A stretch of DNA of 64,000 bases from Rhizophagus clarus (taxonomy: Eukaryota; Glomeromycota; Glomeromycetes; Glomerales; Glomeraceae), in assembly GCA_015698045.1 (NCBI GenBank), contig BLAL01000356.1:744001-808000 (forward strand), written 5' to 3'. The notes under the pieces are model-generated. The model saw nothing but the letters and a program-made list of their open reading frames with translations, was not told where the DNA came from and made no database searches. The number at the start of each line of letters is the position of its first letter. The first letter of the stretch is position 1. Of the stretch, positions 35,642-47,589 are shown one piece after another. The position numbers were made by a program, and so were the translations under genes.

Positions 35642-35868
35642 TAATTTGCAGATTTACTTTATTATTATTTGTAAACTGAATGATTTACAAAGCAGAATAT
35701 TATTAATTTATTGGATATATTTTGTTTTTGAGTGTGATTGTTGATTTTCTATTTAAAATGATATTTTTTTTATAGTAGGGTGAATTCATAGAACTTAAAT
35801 AAATCTGTACAATAGATATTGTATGATTTGAATAGGCAAAAAAAAAATTAAACCTCTTTCTTTTAAAA

Positions 35869-38266
35869 TTACCCGTTCTTTGAATTCCTTGTAGACTTAA
35901 TTTTTGATCGGCGTCTTTTTTTACCTGAATTAAACGCAGCAGCTTGTTCTAAACTACGCCCCAAATTGTCTAATTCCTTTACTTTATAAATTCTTACAAT
36001 CCAATTTTCAGTTGTGTAAGCTTCTTCAAGTGTACTTAATTTAATTTTTTCAGAAGACAATCGAGCACCTCTAACGCGATCCTGGCCTTGTCCACCAAAA
36101 AGTTCGTTATAATTGTGGTAACTCATTTTGTACATAATACTGTTACGCATTGTTGGAGTAGCTTCATCATCTACTCTATATTCGCCACGTGGAGTAAAAA
36201 AATTTCCTTCTTTTACTTCATCGGGATAAACACCTTCAGCAATCCTTATCATCCAAAGAAATTTATTAATATCATCACCTGAATAACCCAATAATCCACC
36301 AAAAATAACTAAAACATAACTAACATCATGTCTTCTCATAATTTGATAAGCAACTCCTTCGGAGGAAGCCATGGCTTTTCCAACTGTAGCAATATGAGTA
36401 TTATTCCAAGTATTATTATCTACTAAGGTAGTACGATCAGCCATACCAGCAATTTGATACCCATAGTCCCACCAAGACATCACTTTTGAATTATAATCTG
36501 TATTTTTTCTGAGCCAATAATAAGCTTCTCTAAAATCGTCAATAATAAATTGTGATCCATCGGGATGACTTGAGGCAAGCACAATTGATGGGGATGAATA
36601 TGCATTAGATGTAACCCAAGTACAATGCCAAACAAATATGATCAAGAAGAAATAGAAAAAAATAAGAACTGTGGCACGAGTATCAAAGCTCCTAATTCCA
36701 AATATTTTAGACTGGTTTAGTGATGAACGAGATCCACCTTCTTTAAGTTTTTTATGTTTTCCTTTGTTATCTGATTCTGACTTATCTACTGATCGTTCCG
36801 TTTCCAAATTATTTATATCAAGGTACAAGTCCAATAAATGTGAAACAGCTACAGCCGCCGTTACGCAGACAATCGGTGTCAATGTTAACATTAAGCGAAC
36901 CATCACACCAGCAAAATATGATGCAGTAATTCCATACAAAATTACAAAAACGTGTTCATCTCTAAGTTCGCGGAAACATAAATATATTCCAACAGGGAAA
37001 AGGAAAATAAGCATTTCCAAATCAAAAAAGAAAGAAGGCCATGCAGTTGGTTGATGTTCTGAAACTGATGCAATAATCGGTATGTATTTCTTTGCATATC
37101 CTGTATCCCATAAAGAATAAAACCGGCCAGTCCATGGTGCAATATATCCTCCCAGAGTCAATAATACCAAAGCAAAAAACATTGTAAAGAATGAAAAAAC
37201 AATAAAACTTTTGAACAAAATCTGAAATTGTTTTGAAGCAAGATGACTTCTTACAAGCTCCACAAAAGCAATTATTTGTAATATGCCAAATATACCTTTG
37301 AAATAAGAAGAGTTTTAGTTTTTTAGATATGAACATAAAAGATTAAAAGAAAAGGTAGAAGAGAAATATATCGAAAAGAAATAGTTTACCCAGAGCTGCC
37401 ATATGTTCGCTTGTTCGAGTAGGTTGGAATCCAACAAATGGAATTTGCATTGACATTAAAGTACCAAGAACGTAAAAAGATGAATATGCTACATATAGTC
37501 TAGATGAAAATCTTCCCATTAATATTAACACAAATGCATGAAGAGGAATTAAATTGATTATAAAAACATATCCGCCTGTAAAGAATAAGATGAAATCAAT
37601 ATAAATGGAAAAAAAGTGAAAAAATATTGCTATTTAGCCTTAATAATTACCCCAAGCAGCTACCATGTAAAAATAAAATAATGCGGTTAAAGCACCATAA
37701 AAAGCAGAACCTTCCTTAAGTCCTTTAATCCATAGGTAAAATGTGAACATAAGCAAAAATATTGCTATGCCTTCATTATCATATGAACCAGCAACGGACC
37801 GCGAAATGTAGCCTGGAGCTATGCCAATAAAAGCAGCGGCCAAAAGACCAGCTGAGGAGTCTTTTATTTCAGCTGTGAGAAGGTACGCCGATATGGCAGT
37901 AAAAGCTGAAAATGCTGGGGCGAGCAAGACACAGATATTACGAATATCTACGGGAAAATTAAGTGCGTGGAGAATGTTGTAGATGGTAGCCGAAGTTACC
38001 ATCAAACCTGGAAAAACGGTTCCGCCCACAACACGACCTAGTGGATACCATGAACGCTCATCGAACCAATTCCAAAACTCATAGAATGAGGTTGAAACTA
38101 AATATCGCGTTGCTCTGTAATTAAACCAAGGGTCAAATTCGTGAATTACGCTCTCAAAACGAATAATACTAAACAATCTACTAGCTATGGCCACAAAAGA
38201 AATAAGGCCGAGAATGACGACCTTAAGGAGTGCGGCCTGATTTTGTACATCTAAACCCAGCACCAT
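35869..38266 (-). CDS. STT3: Oligosaccharyltransferase catalytic subunit STT3
   Basis: Three exons on the minus strand (38266-37651, 37575-37390 and 37295-35869) give 742 residues, close to the usual STT3 length of about 700-800. The first luminal loop has [15 protein letters not shown], with the metal-binding Asp at residue 45. About a dozen hydrophobic membrane segments follow. The signature WWDYGYQI is encoded near 36470, followed by [20 protein letters not shown], and a DK-type motif ([16 protein letters not shown]) comes later. The C-terminus is basic ([17 protein letters not shown]), as in cytosolic tails. STT3 transfers the lipid-linked oligosaccharide to Asn-X-Ser/Thr in the ER lumen. 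All splice sites are GT-AG. It converges with the sorting nexin and is divergent to the GW/RGG gene. Confidence 0.95.
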
Positions 38267-38483
38267 TATATATTGTTAATACAGGTGCGAAACTTATTCC
38301 TTCCATATTTTTTTTCACGGTCTCGAAGTGATAATAATTTCATATAACCAATAACTTCACGACACGAATGAAGTTACACATTATTTTAAGAGATTTTATC
38401 TCAGGTGTCAGGTGACTAGATTTTTCAACAATATTTTTTAGAGCTGTTCTCATTCACGTGTTTATTATATTTCGAGTTTTTCC

Positions 38484-38485
<2 letters not shown>

Positions 38486-38518
<33 letters not shown>
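38486..38518 (+). repeat. Poly(A) tract of 33 upstream of the GW/RGG gene
   Basis: An unbroken run of 33 A ends 60 bp before the ATG at 38579, in the spacer shared with the STT3 promoter. Such tracts exclude nucleosomes and commonly act as promoter elements in fungi. A retroposed tail is less likely because no retrosequence adjoins it. Confidence 0.6.
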
Positions 38519-38522
<4 letters not shown>

Positions 38523-38578
38523 TATTTCTTTTTATTCGCTTAAAAGTGTAACAGATCTCTTCTCTTCAGCGATTAGTA

Positions 38579-40812
38579 ATGGAAAAACCTGCAGAGTCTG
38601 ATGATTGGGTCCAGCCCGTACCCAAAACTGACGAGCCTGCTGATGCTACGAAAGACAACTGGGAGGCTAATACTTCCTCAAGTCTGAAAAACGACGACAG
38701 AAGGAAAAGTAGCTCGCATACAAAGAGAGGTGGTAACTCTTCTTCAGCTCAAGAACAAGGCTGGGGAGCTGCTCCCACAAATAAGGATTCAGGCGGCTGG
38801 GATGATTCGTCTAATTATGACGTTGATTATGACAAAGTAGAAAATTGGGGAATTACTCCGGATAATAATGGTGATACAAATACTAATAGTAAAAACAATT
38901 GGGAAGATGCCCCAACCGATGTCAATCTAACTGCTAACGAAAATACGGGTGGCTGGGGTACTGAAGAAGGTACAAATTGGGATGCTAATCCACAAGATAA
39001 CGGTGGATGGGGGGAAGAAAAAAGTGCAGATGATAATTGGGGCACTGCTACTACAGAAAATAACGATACGTGGAATCATATTGAAGAGTCTGAGGACACT
39101 TACAAAGACAAAAGTACAAACGAATGGGTTGAACAGCAGGGACGAGACAAAGGTAAACCTCACAATCATGGTGGTCGGAATGATCGTGGTGCGCGTGGTG
39201 CGCGTGGTGGACGACGTGGACGTGGTGGACAAAGAGGGAACCGTGGTAGAAGAAATCAACCACGTGATCGCGGAGGAGAAAATGAATATAGAGGCTCCGG
39301 TCATAAATTACCATATTTGCACGGCGGTGGCAGAAATCAAAATAATGAAGGTACATTATTCATTTTAAACCATAGTTTCTGGGAAATTTATATCGATAAT
39401 AAAATGTGTACATTTGCTTAGAACCTGATTCGCATAATGAGAATGAAAAAAAAGAAAAAGATAATGATTCCAAGTCCGCAAAAAAACCTAGTGGCCTTTT
39501 TGAAAGTATGCATGCTCCCAATGCTCCCAAATCTGATTCAGATCCTTATGTTAATGAAAATCGAGTGTTGTCCGGTAGCAATGCTCGTCAAGTAAGTTAT
39601 ATATAAACCCTTATTCCTATCTTTACCATAATGTGTATTTTTCATCTACTATTTTACCTTCTAATTATTAGAAATTAAATGAAGAAGAATTATCTAAGCG
39701 CATTGAAATAATGAGAGCGAAGAATAAGAAAATTGAGGAAAAGCGTAAGGTAATCTTTATAAAAATTAAATTTATTAAGCTACAAATAATTATTCTGTTA
39801 CCTTTTTTTTATGATTAAATTTGTTTGGTTAATAATTTCGCAATCTGAAGGAGGTCGAAGAAGACGAAGCTACCTTCAGGAAGGAAGAAGAAATACGAAG
39901 AAAAAAGGAATCAGAAAATTTGGAACTTCAGAAAAGAAAATTAGAAGAAGAGGAAGAAGAAAAGCGACGACATGAAGAACAGCAGAGACAGCTACAGCAA
40001 CAAATCGAGTACGTATTATAAGATTTGCTAATATTTGTTTCTTTTATTCTAAATCTAAGAATGTTATTTAAATCCAAAAAAGTGAGGAGCGCCAAGAAAA
40101 TGCCAAGCTTAAAAATAAGAACCGTGAAGACCGAGAATGGGACGTGGAAAAAAAAGAAACTGAAGGGAGTGGTCCACGTAACCAAAGAAATAATTCGCGT
40201 AATGGAGGAAATCCATATAGGACTAGTTCTCGTGATGATAATTCCAATAGGAATGGATCTCAAAACGATAATCGAAATTATAGAAGAAGTAACGAACATG
40301 GAGGAAGGGGCAATCGCGGACGTGGACGAGGAGGCGGCGATCGTGGTGGTGATCGTGGCGGAAGACGTAATCGTGGTGGCGGGTATAATGATAGACGCGG
40401 AGGGGGAAGGAAATATAGTGACCAACAAAATAACAAGAGTTTTCATAATAAATCTGTTGACGTTGAGGAAGGATTTGGCAGCGGAAACAGCTGGGCAGAG
40501 CAAACGGAGCAAGAAAAAGATAACAACTGGAATAACGGTAAGTAGTTATTTGATTTAGCTTTAGTTATCATTTTATATCGAATATTTTTAATAATTTTAT
40601 AGATAATTCAGGCTGGGGTGATTCTTCCGCTGACAAAAAAAATGGTGAATTAAAGGGTTATTGTTACTATTTCATGTGAGAATTTTTGTTTATTTATTTA
40701 TTTATTTTCTAATGCAGATGTAAGATGGGACTCCAATTCCAATCAAAAAAATGCTGAAACTGATAATTGGGGACCGGAACCTATTAATGATAGTAACGAT
40801 GGCTGGAAATAG
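38579..40812 (+). CDS. GW/WG-repeat and RGG-box protein with central coiled coil (unrecognised)
   Basis: Seven exons (38579-39350, 39422-39591, 39672-39749, 39851-40008, 40083-40537, 40603-40644 and 40718-40812) give 589 residues in one frame. Residues 1-200 hold 12 Trp, mostly as GWG, NWG, GGWD or GGWGEE in Asn/Asp/Gly-rich sequence. Then comes an RGG block (RGARGARGGRRGRGGQRGNR), a charged coiled coil (RIEIMRAKNKKIEEKRK, KRKLEEEEEEKRR), a second RGG block (GGRGNRGRGRGGGDRGG) and six more Trp at the end (SGWGDSS, NWGPE, GWK). RGG boxes imply RNA binding. Clustered GW/WG in disordered sequence is the form of Argonaute hooks. The coiled-coil start faintly recalls CCDC9 proteins. Function is inferred only. 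Confidence 0.85.
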
Positions 40813-41674
40813 CTTTTATAAAAGTAAGAATGATATAATTTGCGAAATCAAATCCTTTTATATTTTACGTAAATTTAACGATTTTGCTACAATTTACTTA
40901 GATATTGTATGGATGTTATGAGATAAACAGGCTATCCAGTATGAAATAAATTCAGGTAGCAGTTCCTTCCAAATGGTAATTTTTTTTAAACTGAACTACA
41001 AAACTTTTAACTGAATCTCTTAGGTTCTTTTTTTAGCTGATATTATTACTGATAAGAAGATTAGTACATTTCAAATGTAAACGTCGGTGACTACGTGCAC
41101 TACAGCACATTATCACCAAACTGAATCGCAAAATTTTGTAACATGGTAAGAGAAAATTTATTTTATAAGTTTTTGTTAAAAAACTTTTTTTTTTTCAAAA
41201 TATCTGACAAACCTTGAATTATTATCTATTATCTAATACAAATTTGTTCGCATAGCATTTTTTTTTCAATCATCATTATTTATATTTGAAATAATTATTA
41301 AATTGTATAGAATCAATATGAAAGAACTTTGTGAAATTAAATTTCATATTATGATTCTAAGTAGTTTTACATATTAAACATTATAAAAAATCAGGATTTT
41401 GTATAGTTTAGTAGAGAGTGTTATTTCATAAATATTTTCCTTTTCTTTTTTTTTTTGAATATATTACATATATTGTAAATTGTATATATTATAAAAAATC
41501 ATGATCATTGAATTCTGCTAAAGAAACAGATTTGTCAAATCACATGATAGATCGATCAACAAAAAAAAAAAAAAAAAAAATATATAAATATGATGTTTTC
41601 TCAGATGCCAAAAAGTTCCCTCCTTTTGGATACATCAGCGAAAATAAATTATTCCATAAACGCAAACTATAGTG

Positions 41675-43018
41675 ATGTCTAAATTTCCCGCCATCTTGAA
41701 TGGTATTTGCAAAATTTCTATATTTAAACCAACATTTATTGGGAAAAAAAGTAAAGTGTTTTTTTTTTGACTAATTTAAATTAAATAGCCACGGAGGAGG
41801 ATATTCAACTTCTCCTTTCGGCAACTTGCCATCTTGGCGCAAAGAATTTGAACGTTCAAATGACTCCTTACGTCTGGAAACGTCGCGCTGATGGTAAGTA
41901 CATTATTCTGAAGCTAAATAAATAGAGAATTTATATTTAATTAACTAAAAAAATTTTAATTAGGCGTTCATATTATTAATATTGGTAAAACATGGGAAAA
42001 ATTAATTTTTGCTGCCCGTATTATTTGTGCTATTGAGAATCCGGCTGATGTAGTAGTAATTTCAGCACGTCCATATGGTCAAAGAGCTGTGTTAAAGTAT
42101 GCATCATATACAGGAGCGCAACCTATCGCAGGAAGGTTCACGCCTGGTACATTTACCAATTACATCACAAAAACATTCAAAGAACCAAGATTGATTATAG
42201 TTACGGATCCAAGAACAGATCATCAAGCCATTAAAGAGGCATCATATGTGAATATTCCAGTGATCGCATTAACGGATACTGATTCGCCATTAAGATTTAT
42301 TGATGTAGCTATTCCAACAAATAATAAGGCAAAACATTCTATTGGTTTAATTTATTGGTTGTTAGCGAGAGAAGTATTAAGACTTCGAGCCACCATTTCA
42401 CGTGAAACACCTTGGGATGTTATGGTTGATATGTTCTTTTATAGAGATCCTGAAGAGGCCGAAAAAGAAGCTGAACCTGTCCCTGAAAAACCATCGTTTA
42501 ATACTTTTGAACCTTCTAATAATAATTGGGACAGTAATGAACAATGGGATGTTCAAGTTAATACTAATCTTGCTCCTGGTAGTGTAAATCCTGCCGTAGC
42601 CGTACTTGCTAGTACTAATAGTACTAGTTGGGATGCTCCTGCTGATGAACCTAGTAGTTGGGATAATAGTGGTGATGCCACAACTAACTGGGAATCCGGT
42701 GATACCACCAAACCCAGTGGTTGGGGTGAAGACAACACAACTAGCACTTGGGATACTGGTAATGGTGGTGGTGGTGGCAGTGGTTGGAATGATACTCCTG
42801 TCCAACCACCTCAACAGACATCATCTACTGCTACTACTGGTGGTTGGGACGAAACTCCTGTTCAACCTGTTCAACCACCTCAACAGACATCTACTACTAC
42901 TACTGGTGGTTGGGATGAAACTCCTGTACAGACATCTACATTTGGTGGAGAGGATTTTACTACTAATACTACTGGTAGTGGTAATTGGGCTGACGAACCT
43001 ACTAATAGTAGTTGGTGA
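41675..43018 (+). CDS. RPS0: 40S ribosomal protein uS2 (RPSA/Rps0) with extended Trp-rich tail
   Basis: Three exons (41675-41702, 41789-41893 and 41964-43018) give 395 residues. The core (about residues 1-215) is typical uS2: [18 protein letters not shown], the [13 protein letters not shown] segment, [72 protein letters not shown] and [20 protein letters not shown]. It helps form the 40S head-body junction and assists 20S pre-rRNA processing. The remaining roughly 165 residues are a disordered Gly/Thr/Ser/Asn tail with 12 Trp spaced as [24 protein letters not shown] and a terminal SSW, far longer than usual for a fungal uS2. The nine-codon first exon and short introns suit a ribosomal protein gene. 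Confidence 0.93.
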
Positions 43019-43526
43019 TTAAATTCATTTGAGTAAATGTTTGTTAAAGAAGTTTACATTTTTTTTACCTCTATTTTATTTTACTTTTCTTTAATGATTG
43101 AAAAAGTACAAATTACAAATGTAAAAGTTTTACTTAATAAAAAAAAAAAAAATTTTTTTTTTCTGCTCTTTTTCTTTGGTAATAAATCTTACATAGAGTA
43201 AGGAAAAGGAAAAAAAAAGTTCTCAGTATTTGCTCACAACATACTCATATAATTGTCAATTTCGGAAAATATTATAAATATAAATAAAATATAAGATATA
43301 AATGCCAGATCCTTTAATATATATAATCAGAATCAGAAAAAAAAAAATGCTATAAAAATTCATTATCAATAAAAAAAAATATTAACAAAATAAATAATGA
43401 TTATATAAATTAAGCTAAATAAATTTAATTTCTAAATTTCAATAACTTTCTTTTTTGTTCTCTTACACCAACAATACTATAATTCTTTACATAATAACAT
43501 ACAGTCAAATCGTTAAATAATGCACA
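43019..43526. other. Convergent 3' UTR region of RPSA and SPF45
   Basis: A/T-rich with poly(A) and poly(T) runs. No ORF or RNA gene is supported. Confidence 0.5.
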
Positions 43527-45938
43527 TCATTTAGAATTTTCTTTTTGTTTAGATCTTTGTAATTCTGCTTGAGATGGAGCTAAATCCAATCTATCAAATC
43601 TTTGTTCATCAAAAAATTGAGCAGAAACCTGTCTACCGCCAAAAAATCTACCATTTAAATCCTTCTTTGCTCGAATCGCTGCTACAATATCTTCAAATTT
43701 TACAAATATTCGTACTGCCTCATCATCCGGTAATTTTCTATGTGGTACCTATAACCAAATAAAAGAAAATGTTTCATAATTATAAAACGAGTACATTAAT
43801 AAAATTTATATTATTTACTTCGTAAATTAGACATCTTTCAACTGTTCCGTATTTTTCATTACACTCATCAGCTGTCTCCTCTTGAAGCGTATCATCAACT
43901 TCACCAGGTCCAACCTAAATTATAATAACATTTAGTAAACGCTTAAAATAAAATAATATCAAATAATAATTATATATTACCATATTTGTTAGTAAAATTA
44001 CTTTAGAGGGTAGTTCAGTATTTGGGAGATGATTTGCAGGATTTTCACTCTCTTTACTATCAGATTTAACTAAAATATGGTATGAAATACATTCTTAAGT
44101 TTAGAATGAATAATAACGACAATAATAATAACAACAATATCAATATTAATTTTTTATACCTGGTGGATTATTATTAATAATAATTCCTGATCTGATGTCC
44201 GTTTTTTGAACTGCTAATGGCTCACTAATACCTTGCTCGTTTTTACCCAATCCTATTTAAAACTTGGAATGATTAATAAACTTGAAATTCTTATATTATA
44301 AATACATTAAATAAATTTACAATACCTTGACCTTCTTGCCAGCCATATTTAGCCATCATTCTATGAGCAAAATCCTCACCAGATGTGGATTTTTGCTCGG
44401 GTGATCTACGAGTAAAAATAATATAGTTAAAACTTTCAATTAATTAACAAAAAAAAACCTTTCAATATTTATTTTAACATTTTTTATTTACTTTGAAGTT
44501 TCCTCAATAGTACGATTACTTAATCGCGCTCTTCGTAAAAAGGCTTCTTCACCAGTCATATCTAAATCAATTTTAGCAGGTGGAGAACGAGAGACAGGAG
44601 TATGAGAAACAGGGGGAGTATTCTCTGTTTCACTCTGTGGTGAATCTTCATACAATAATGGTGGCGGAAAATAACCTATAAGTCAAGGAAAAAGAAGGTT
44701 AAATAATAATTCATAATATCTTGAAACTAAAAATCTTAAATTTACTAACGACGTGGGGAACGTCTATCGCGCTCAGGGCTCATAGATCTTTGTCTTTTAC
44801 GTTCTTCTTGACGACGGTAAATTTCATCATCTCTACGCCTCTTTTCTATCTCTTTATATTCCTCATAGTCGTTTGGTCGAGTGGGATCATAGTCATCTTC
44901 CAAGGACAACTGAGCTTGCTTCTTACCACCTTTATTTACCTGTTTTTTCTAAAAAAAAAAAAAAAAGGTAGAAAAAATATGATTACAAGAAATACAGTAT
45001 AAAAAACAACAAACTACAAAAATAAATATTAACTTTATCAAAACCACGCTGATTTCTTTGTGTATTCAAAACAGATTTGAAATCGTTAACATCCTCCGAG
45101 AAAATATTTTGTTTAGGAGGAGACGTAGTAGAATTCGTAGTAATAGATAATCGGTTATCAATGGAAGAAGCTAAAGCCTGAGTAGGTGACGTATTACTAT
45201 AGGTAGAACTAGAAGTCGAAATAGTAGTAGTATTCGTTTGTTGTTGATTCGAAGGCGACAGATTCGCTGTAACATTAGTAGAATTGATAGTAGCAGTAAC
45301 AGTAGCGGAAGAACTTGAAGTAGTAGGATTCGACACCGATGGATTGGTAGTTGCAGTAGCAGGAACCGGAGGAGAGGAAATTGTAACTCGAGAAGTAAGC
45401 CTAGGTTTTGATTGTGTAACAGGTTTTCTCTGAATTGTAGGCATAAAACGCAACGTTCCAGGGGTCCAACCAGCTTGAATTTTCGGCATATTGTATAAGG
45501 ATAGTTTCGGGTAGTAAAACGTTGCGTTTTTATTTGTTTTCAGTAGTTTTGACGAAAGGTTATTTTAAAGGTGAGTGAATTTTTCTTTTTAAACTTGGGA
45601 TGTTATCATTATTATTGTAACATACTACTTAAAATTTATCAAGTATAAAGTGAAAGTCTGAACAAGATCCAATTTTTAATTTTATTATAATATAAAGTTG
45701 CGGTATTTTATTTTGGTTTGCCAGATCTGCTTGTACCTGGGAGAGCAGATTTAGTCAGTTTCGAAGTTGGTGTAGCTGAAGTCGTTTCCGACGTAGACGT
45801 GGACGACGTAGTAGCACTGGTGGTGGAGGTGGTGGCATTGTTCGTGGTTTGTTGTTTAGTAGTTTCCTCTTTTTCTCCGGTACCACCACCTGGTGAGGAA
45901 TGCGTTGGTGGTGGAAGGTCACCGTATAATGATGACAT
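43527..45938 (-). CDS. RBM17: Splicing factor SPF45/RBM17 (G-patch plus UHM)
   Basis: Nine exons on the minus strand are proposed: 45938-45737, 45473-45034, 44948-44750, 44675-44492, 44405-44326, 44252-44160, 44069-43981, 43914-43819 and 43748-43527. Together they give 534 residues. The start MSSLYGDLPPP resembles the MSLYDDL start of SPF45, and exon 1 splices in phase to AGWTPGTLRFMP. A Thr/Ser-rich region and KKQVNKGGKKQAQLSLEDDY follow. Next is a G-patch (SGEDFAHRMMAKYGWQEGQG, then LGKNEQGI), and last a U2AF-homology motif (VGPGEVDDTLQEETADECNE, then DLNGRFFGGRQVSAQFF). SPF45 acts in 3' splice-site choice, binding UHM-ligand motifs in SF3B1 and U2AF. If intron 1 is retained, translation from MSSLYGD stops after 76 codons, and ATG 45489 could start a shorter form. 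Confidence 0.9.
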
Positions 45939-46775
45939 ATTGCGTTTAGGGGTTTCTGTGAACCTTGTATAATTATATAAAAAGAGAATAAATTAGAAAA
46001 AGGATGTAATTATAAAAAAAAGGCGAGTTTAAGGAATGAGTTTTTTTTTTTTTTTTTGGACAGCGGTATATGAATACAAACTATAAATCACGTGATAATG
46101 GTCGTGACTAGCATTTAGACATTTTAGATGCATTAAAGAATTGATTGGTTCGCACGTATTCTCTTCTAACATTGATTAAAAATTAAGAATTGATTAGTTA
46201 ACCACTTTCATGCAGTTTTTTTTATTTCTTTCTTTTTAATCGTTATAAGCCGGCTGATTCTAACAGCTTGGTGTAAATAGTAATTCCATTTGATGGGACT
46301 ATTAATAGTAGGTTACAGTCAAACCTCTATATACCGTTTACAAGTTATATATTGTTATTAACCGGGCCAACATTATAGTACTGGCAGTGTACTGGCCCAA
46401 ATTATATCAGTGTAACATTAAATATCGGTATATAAATCAGTTCGTTACTATAAGGGGACGGAAGAATTGTATCGGTATACGTTATATCGGTATAGCAGGG
46501 TTTTTTAATTAATTGTGAAACGGGGAACAAAAAGGCATCGTTATAAGAAAATATCGGTATATATAGTATCGGTATATAGACTTTTGGATTATAATGTAAC
46601 TGGTCTTGTCTATGACATAAAAATAAAAAATAAAAAAATAAAAAGAGTTTGATTGGTTGTATAACAAATAAAGATACTTTTATTTAAAAAATTAAAAAGA
46701 AAAGCTTTATATTAAATTCTCCACAAAAACAAAATTTCTACATTACTAAAATAAATACTAAATATTTATTCAATG
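45939..46775. other. Spacer between SPF45 and dynein roadblock, containing a MITE-like segment
   Basis: AT-rich sequence holding the SPF45 promoter and the roadblock 3' UTR. Apart from the MITE candidate at 46316 nothing is supported. Confidence 0.5.
46316..46585. mobile_element. Degenerate MITE related to the Tigger/pogo element
   Basis: After a TA (46314-46315) the sequence CAGTCAAACCTCTATATACC is close to the Tigger terminus at 3587 (CAGTCAGACCTCTATATAGT). The right end near 46585 reads, inverted, CCAAAAGTCTATATACCGAT, a poorer match. Internal TATCGGTATA repeats occur between them. There is no coding sequence, and the right boundary is approximate. Confidence 0.45.
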
Positions 46776-47364
46776 TTACTTCTTTTCGGGGTTTTGTATA
46801 ACAATAAGAAGATATTCCTTGTCTTTAAATAATAATAAAGGTAAATGAATATATATATATATATTTTTTTTTAAAAAAAATAAAAAAATAAATAATAAAG
46901 ATTATATCTAATTAGATTTCATTACCTGGTACAATCATAATTTCGTGTTTTTTAGTTCTGACACGCAAGAAAGATAGATCGTTCTATATACATTAATTAT
47001 TATTTAATTATTAAATTAGAACAATAATCTTTTTACTTTTAATATAACATTTCAAAATTATTTAAATTGCGTTAGAAAAACTCACAGTTTCGTCCATTTC
47101 TTTAACACAAAAGGTTGTTTGTTCTACAAGTTTAGTGATTAAATCAGAATATTTTTTATTCAATGTAGGATCTAAATTTGATTTAATAGTTTGTCCATCT
47201 TCATTAACAATCAATACACCTTCTACGTATTTATTGTTTGTAAGACGTTTAAAATGTTCTTCGACTTCAACTTCAGACTAAAAAAAATAAAATTAAACGT
47301 AAACACATCGATTATGTTAAATCGACCAAACAAATACAGATTATGAAAAAAATGAAAATACCAT
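46776..47364 (-). CDS. DYNLRB: Dynein light chain roadblock/LC7 (DYNLRB)
   Basis: Four exons on the minus strand (47364-47362, 47277-47086, 46983-46926 and 46822-46776) encode 99 residues. The first coding exon is only the ATG, followed by an intron. The protein reads SEVEVEEHFKRLTNNKYVEG, VLIVNEDGQTIKSNLD, FLRVRTKKHEIMIVP and DKEYLLIVIQNPEKK, which matches the roadblock fold and length. The family dimerises on the dynein intermediate chain and helps cargo-bound microtubule motility. Its start lies 226 bp from the divergent prefoldin 6 start, so they probably share a promoter. Confidence 0.92.
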
Positions 47365-47589
47365 TATGTTTATTAAAAAAAATAAAGAACAAAAAAAAAG
47401 AGAAAAGAAAGAGAAGGCCAAAGACTGGTGACTTAAATATTCACGAAAATTTTTCAACGTTTCTGCATACGCACGTGAGTAGTACGGTTGATAAACATAT
47501 GCAGGAGATGTTTATATTCACATGGCACAAAAACTGCGGATAGATAGTGGAAAAATTTCACTTTTTTTTACACGAATTATTTTTCTACA

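Noticed and set aside
38486..38518. Poly(A) run as a retroposon tail
   Set aside because: No retrosequence or target duplication lies beside it. A promoter nucleosome-excluding tract is simpler.
39051..39356. His/Val-rich minus-strand ORF (HHVHVVHHAHHAHH)
   Set aside because: It is the antisense shadow of the RGG-coding exon on the plus strand.
42398..43022. Several long alternative-frame ORFs over the RPSA tail
   Set aside because: They are shadows of a low-complexity Trp/Thr/Gly-rich tail. The spliced uS2 frame is clearly the real one.
45708..45938. Stand-alone 76-residue protein MSSLYGDLPPP…
   Set aside because: An in-phase splice to AGWTPG and similarity to the SPF45 N-terminus make it the first exon of SPF45. 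It is kept only as an intron-retention product.
47343..47543. Lys-rich 66-codon plus-strand ORF
   Set aside because: It overlaps the start and first intron of roadblock and the shared promoter. The Lys run is just poly(A)-rich DNA.
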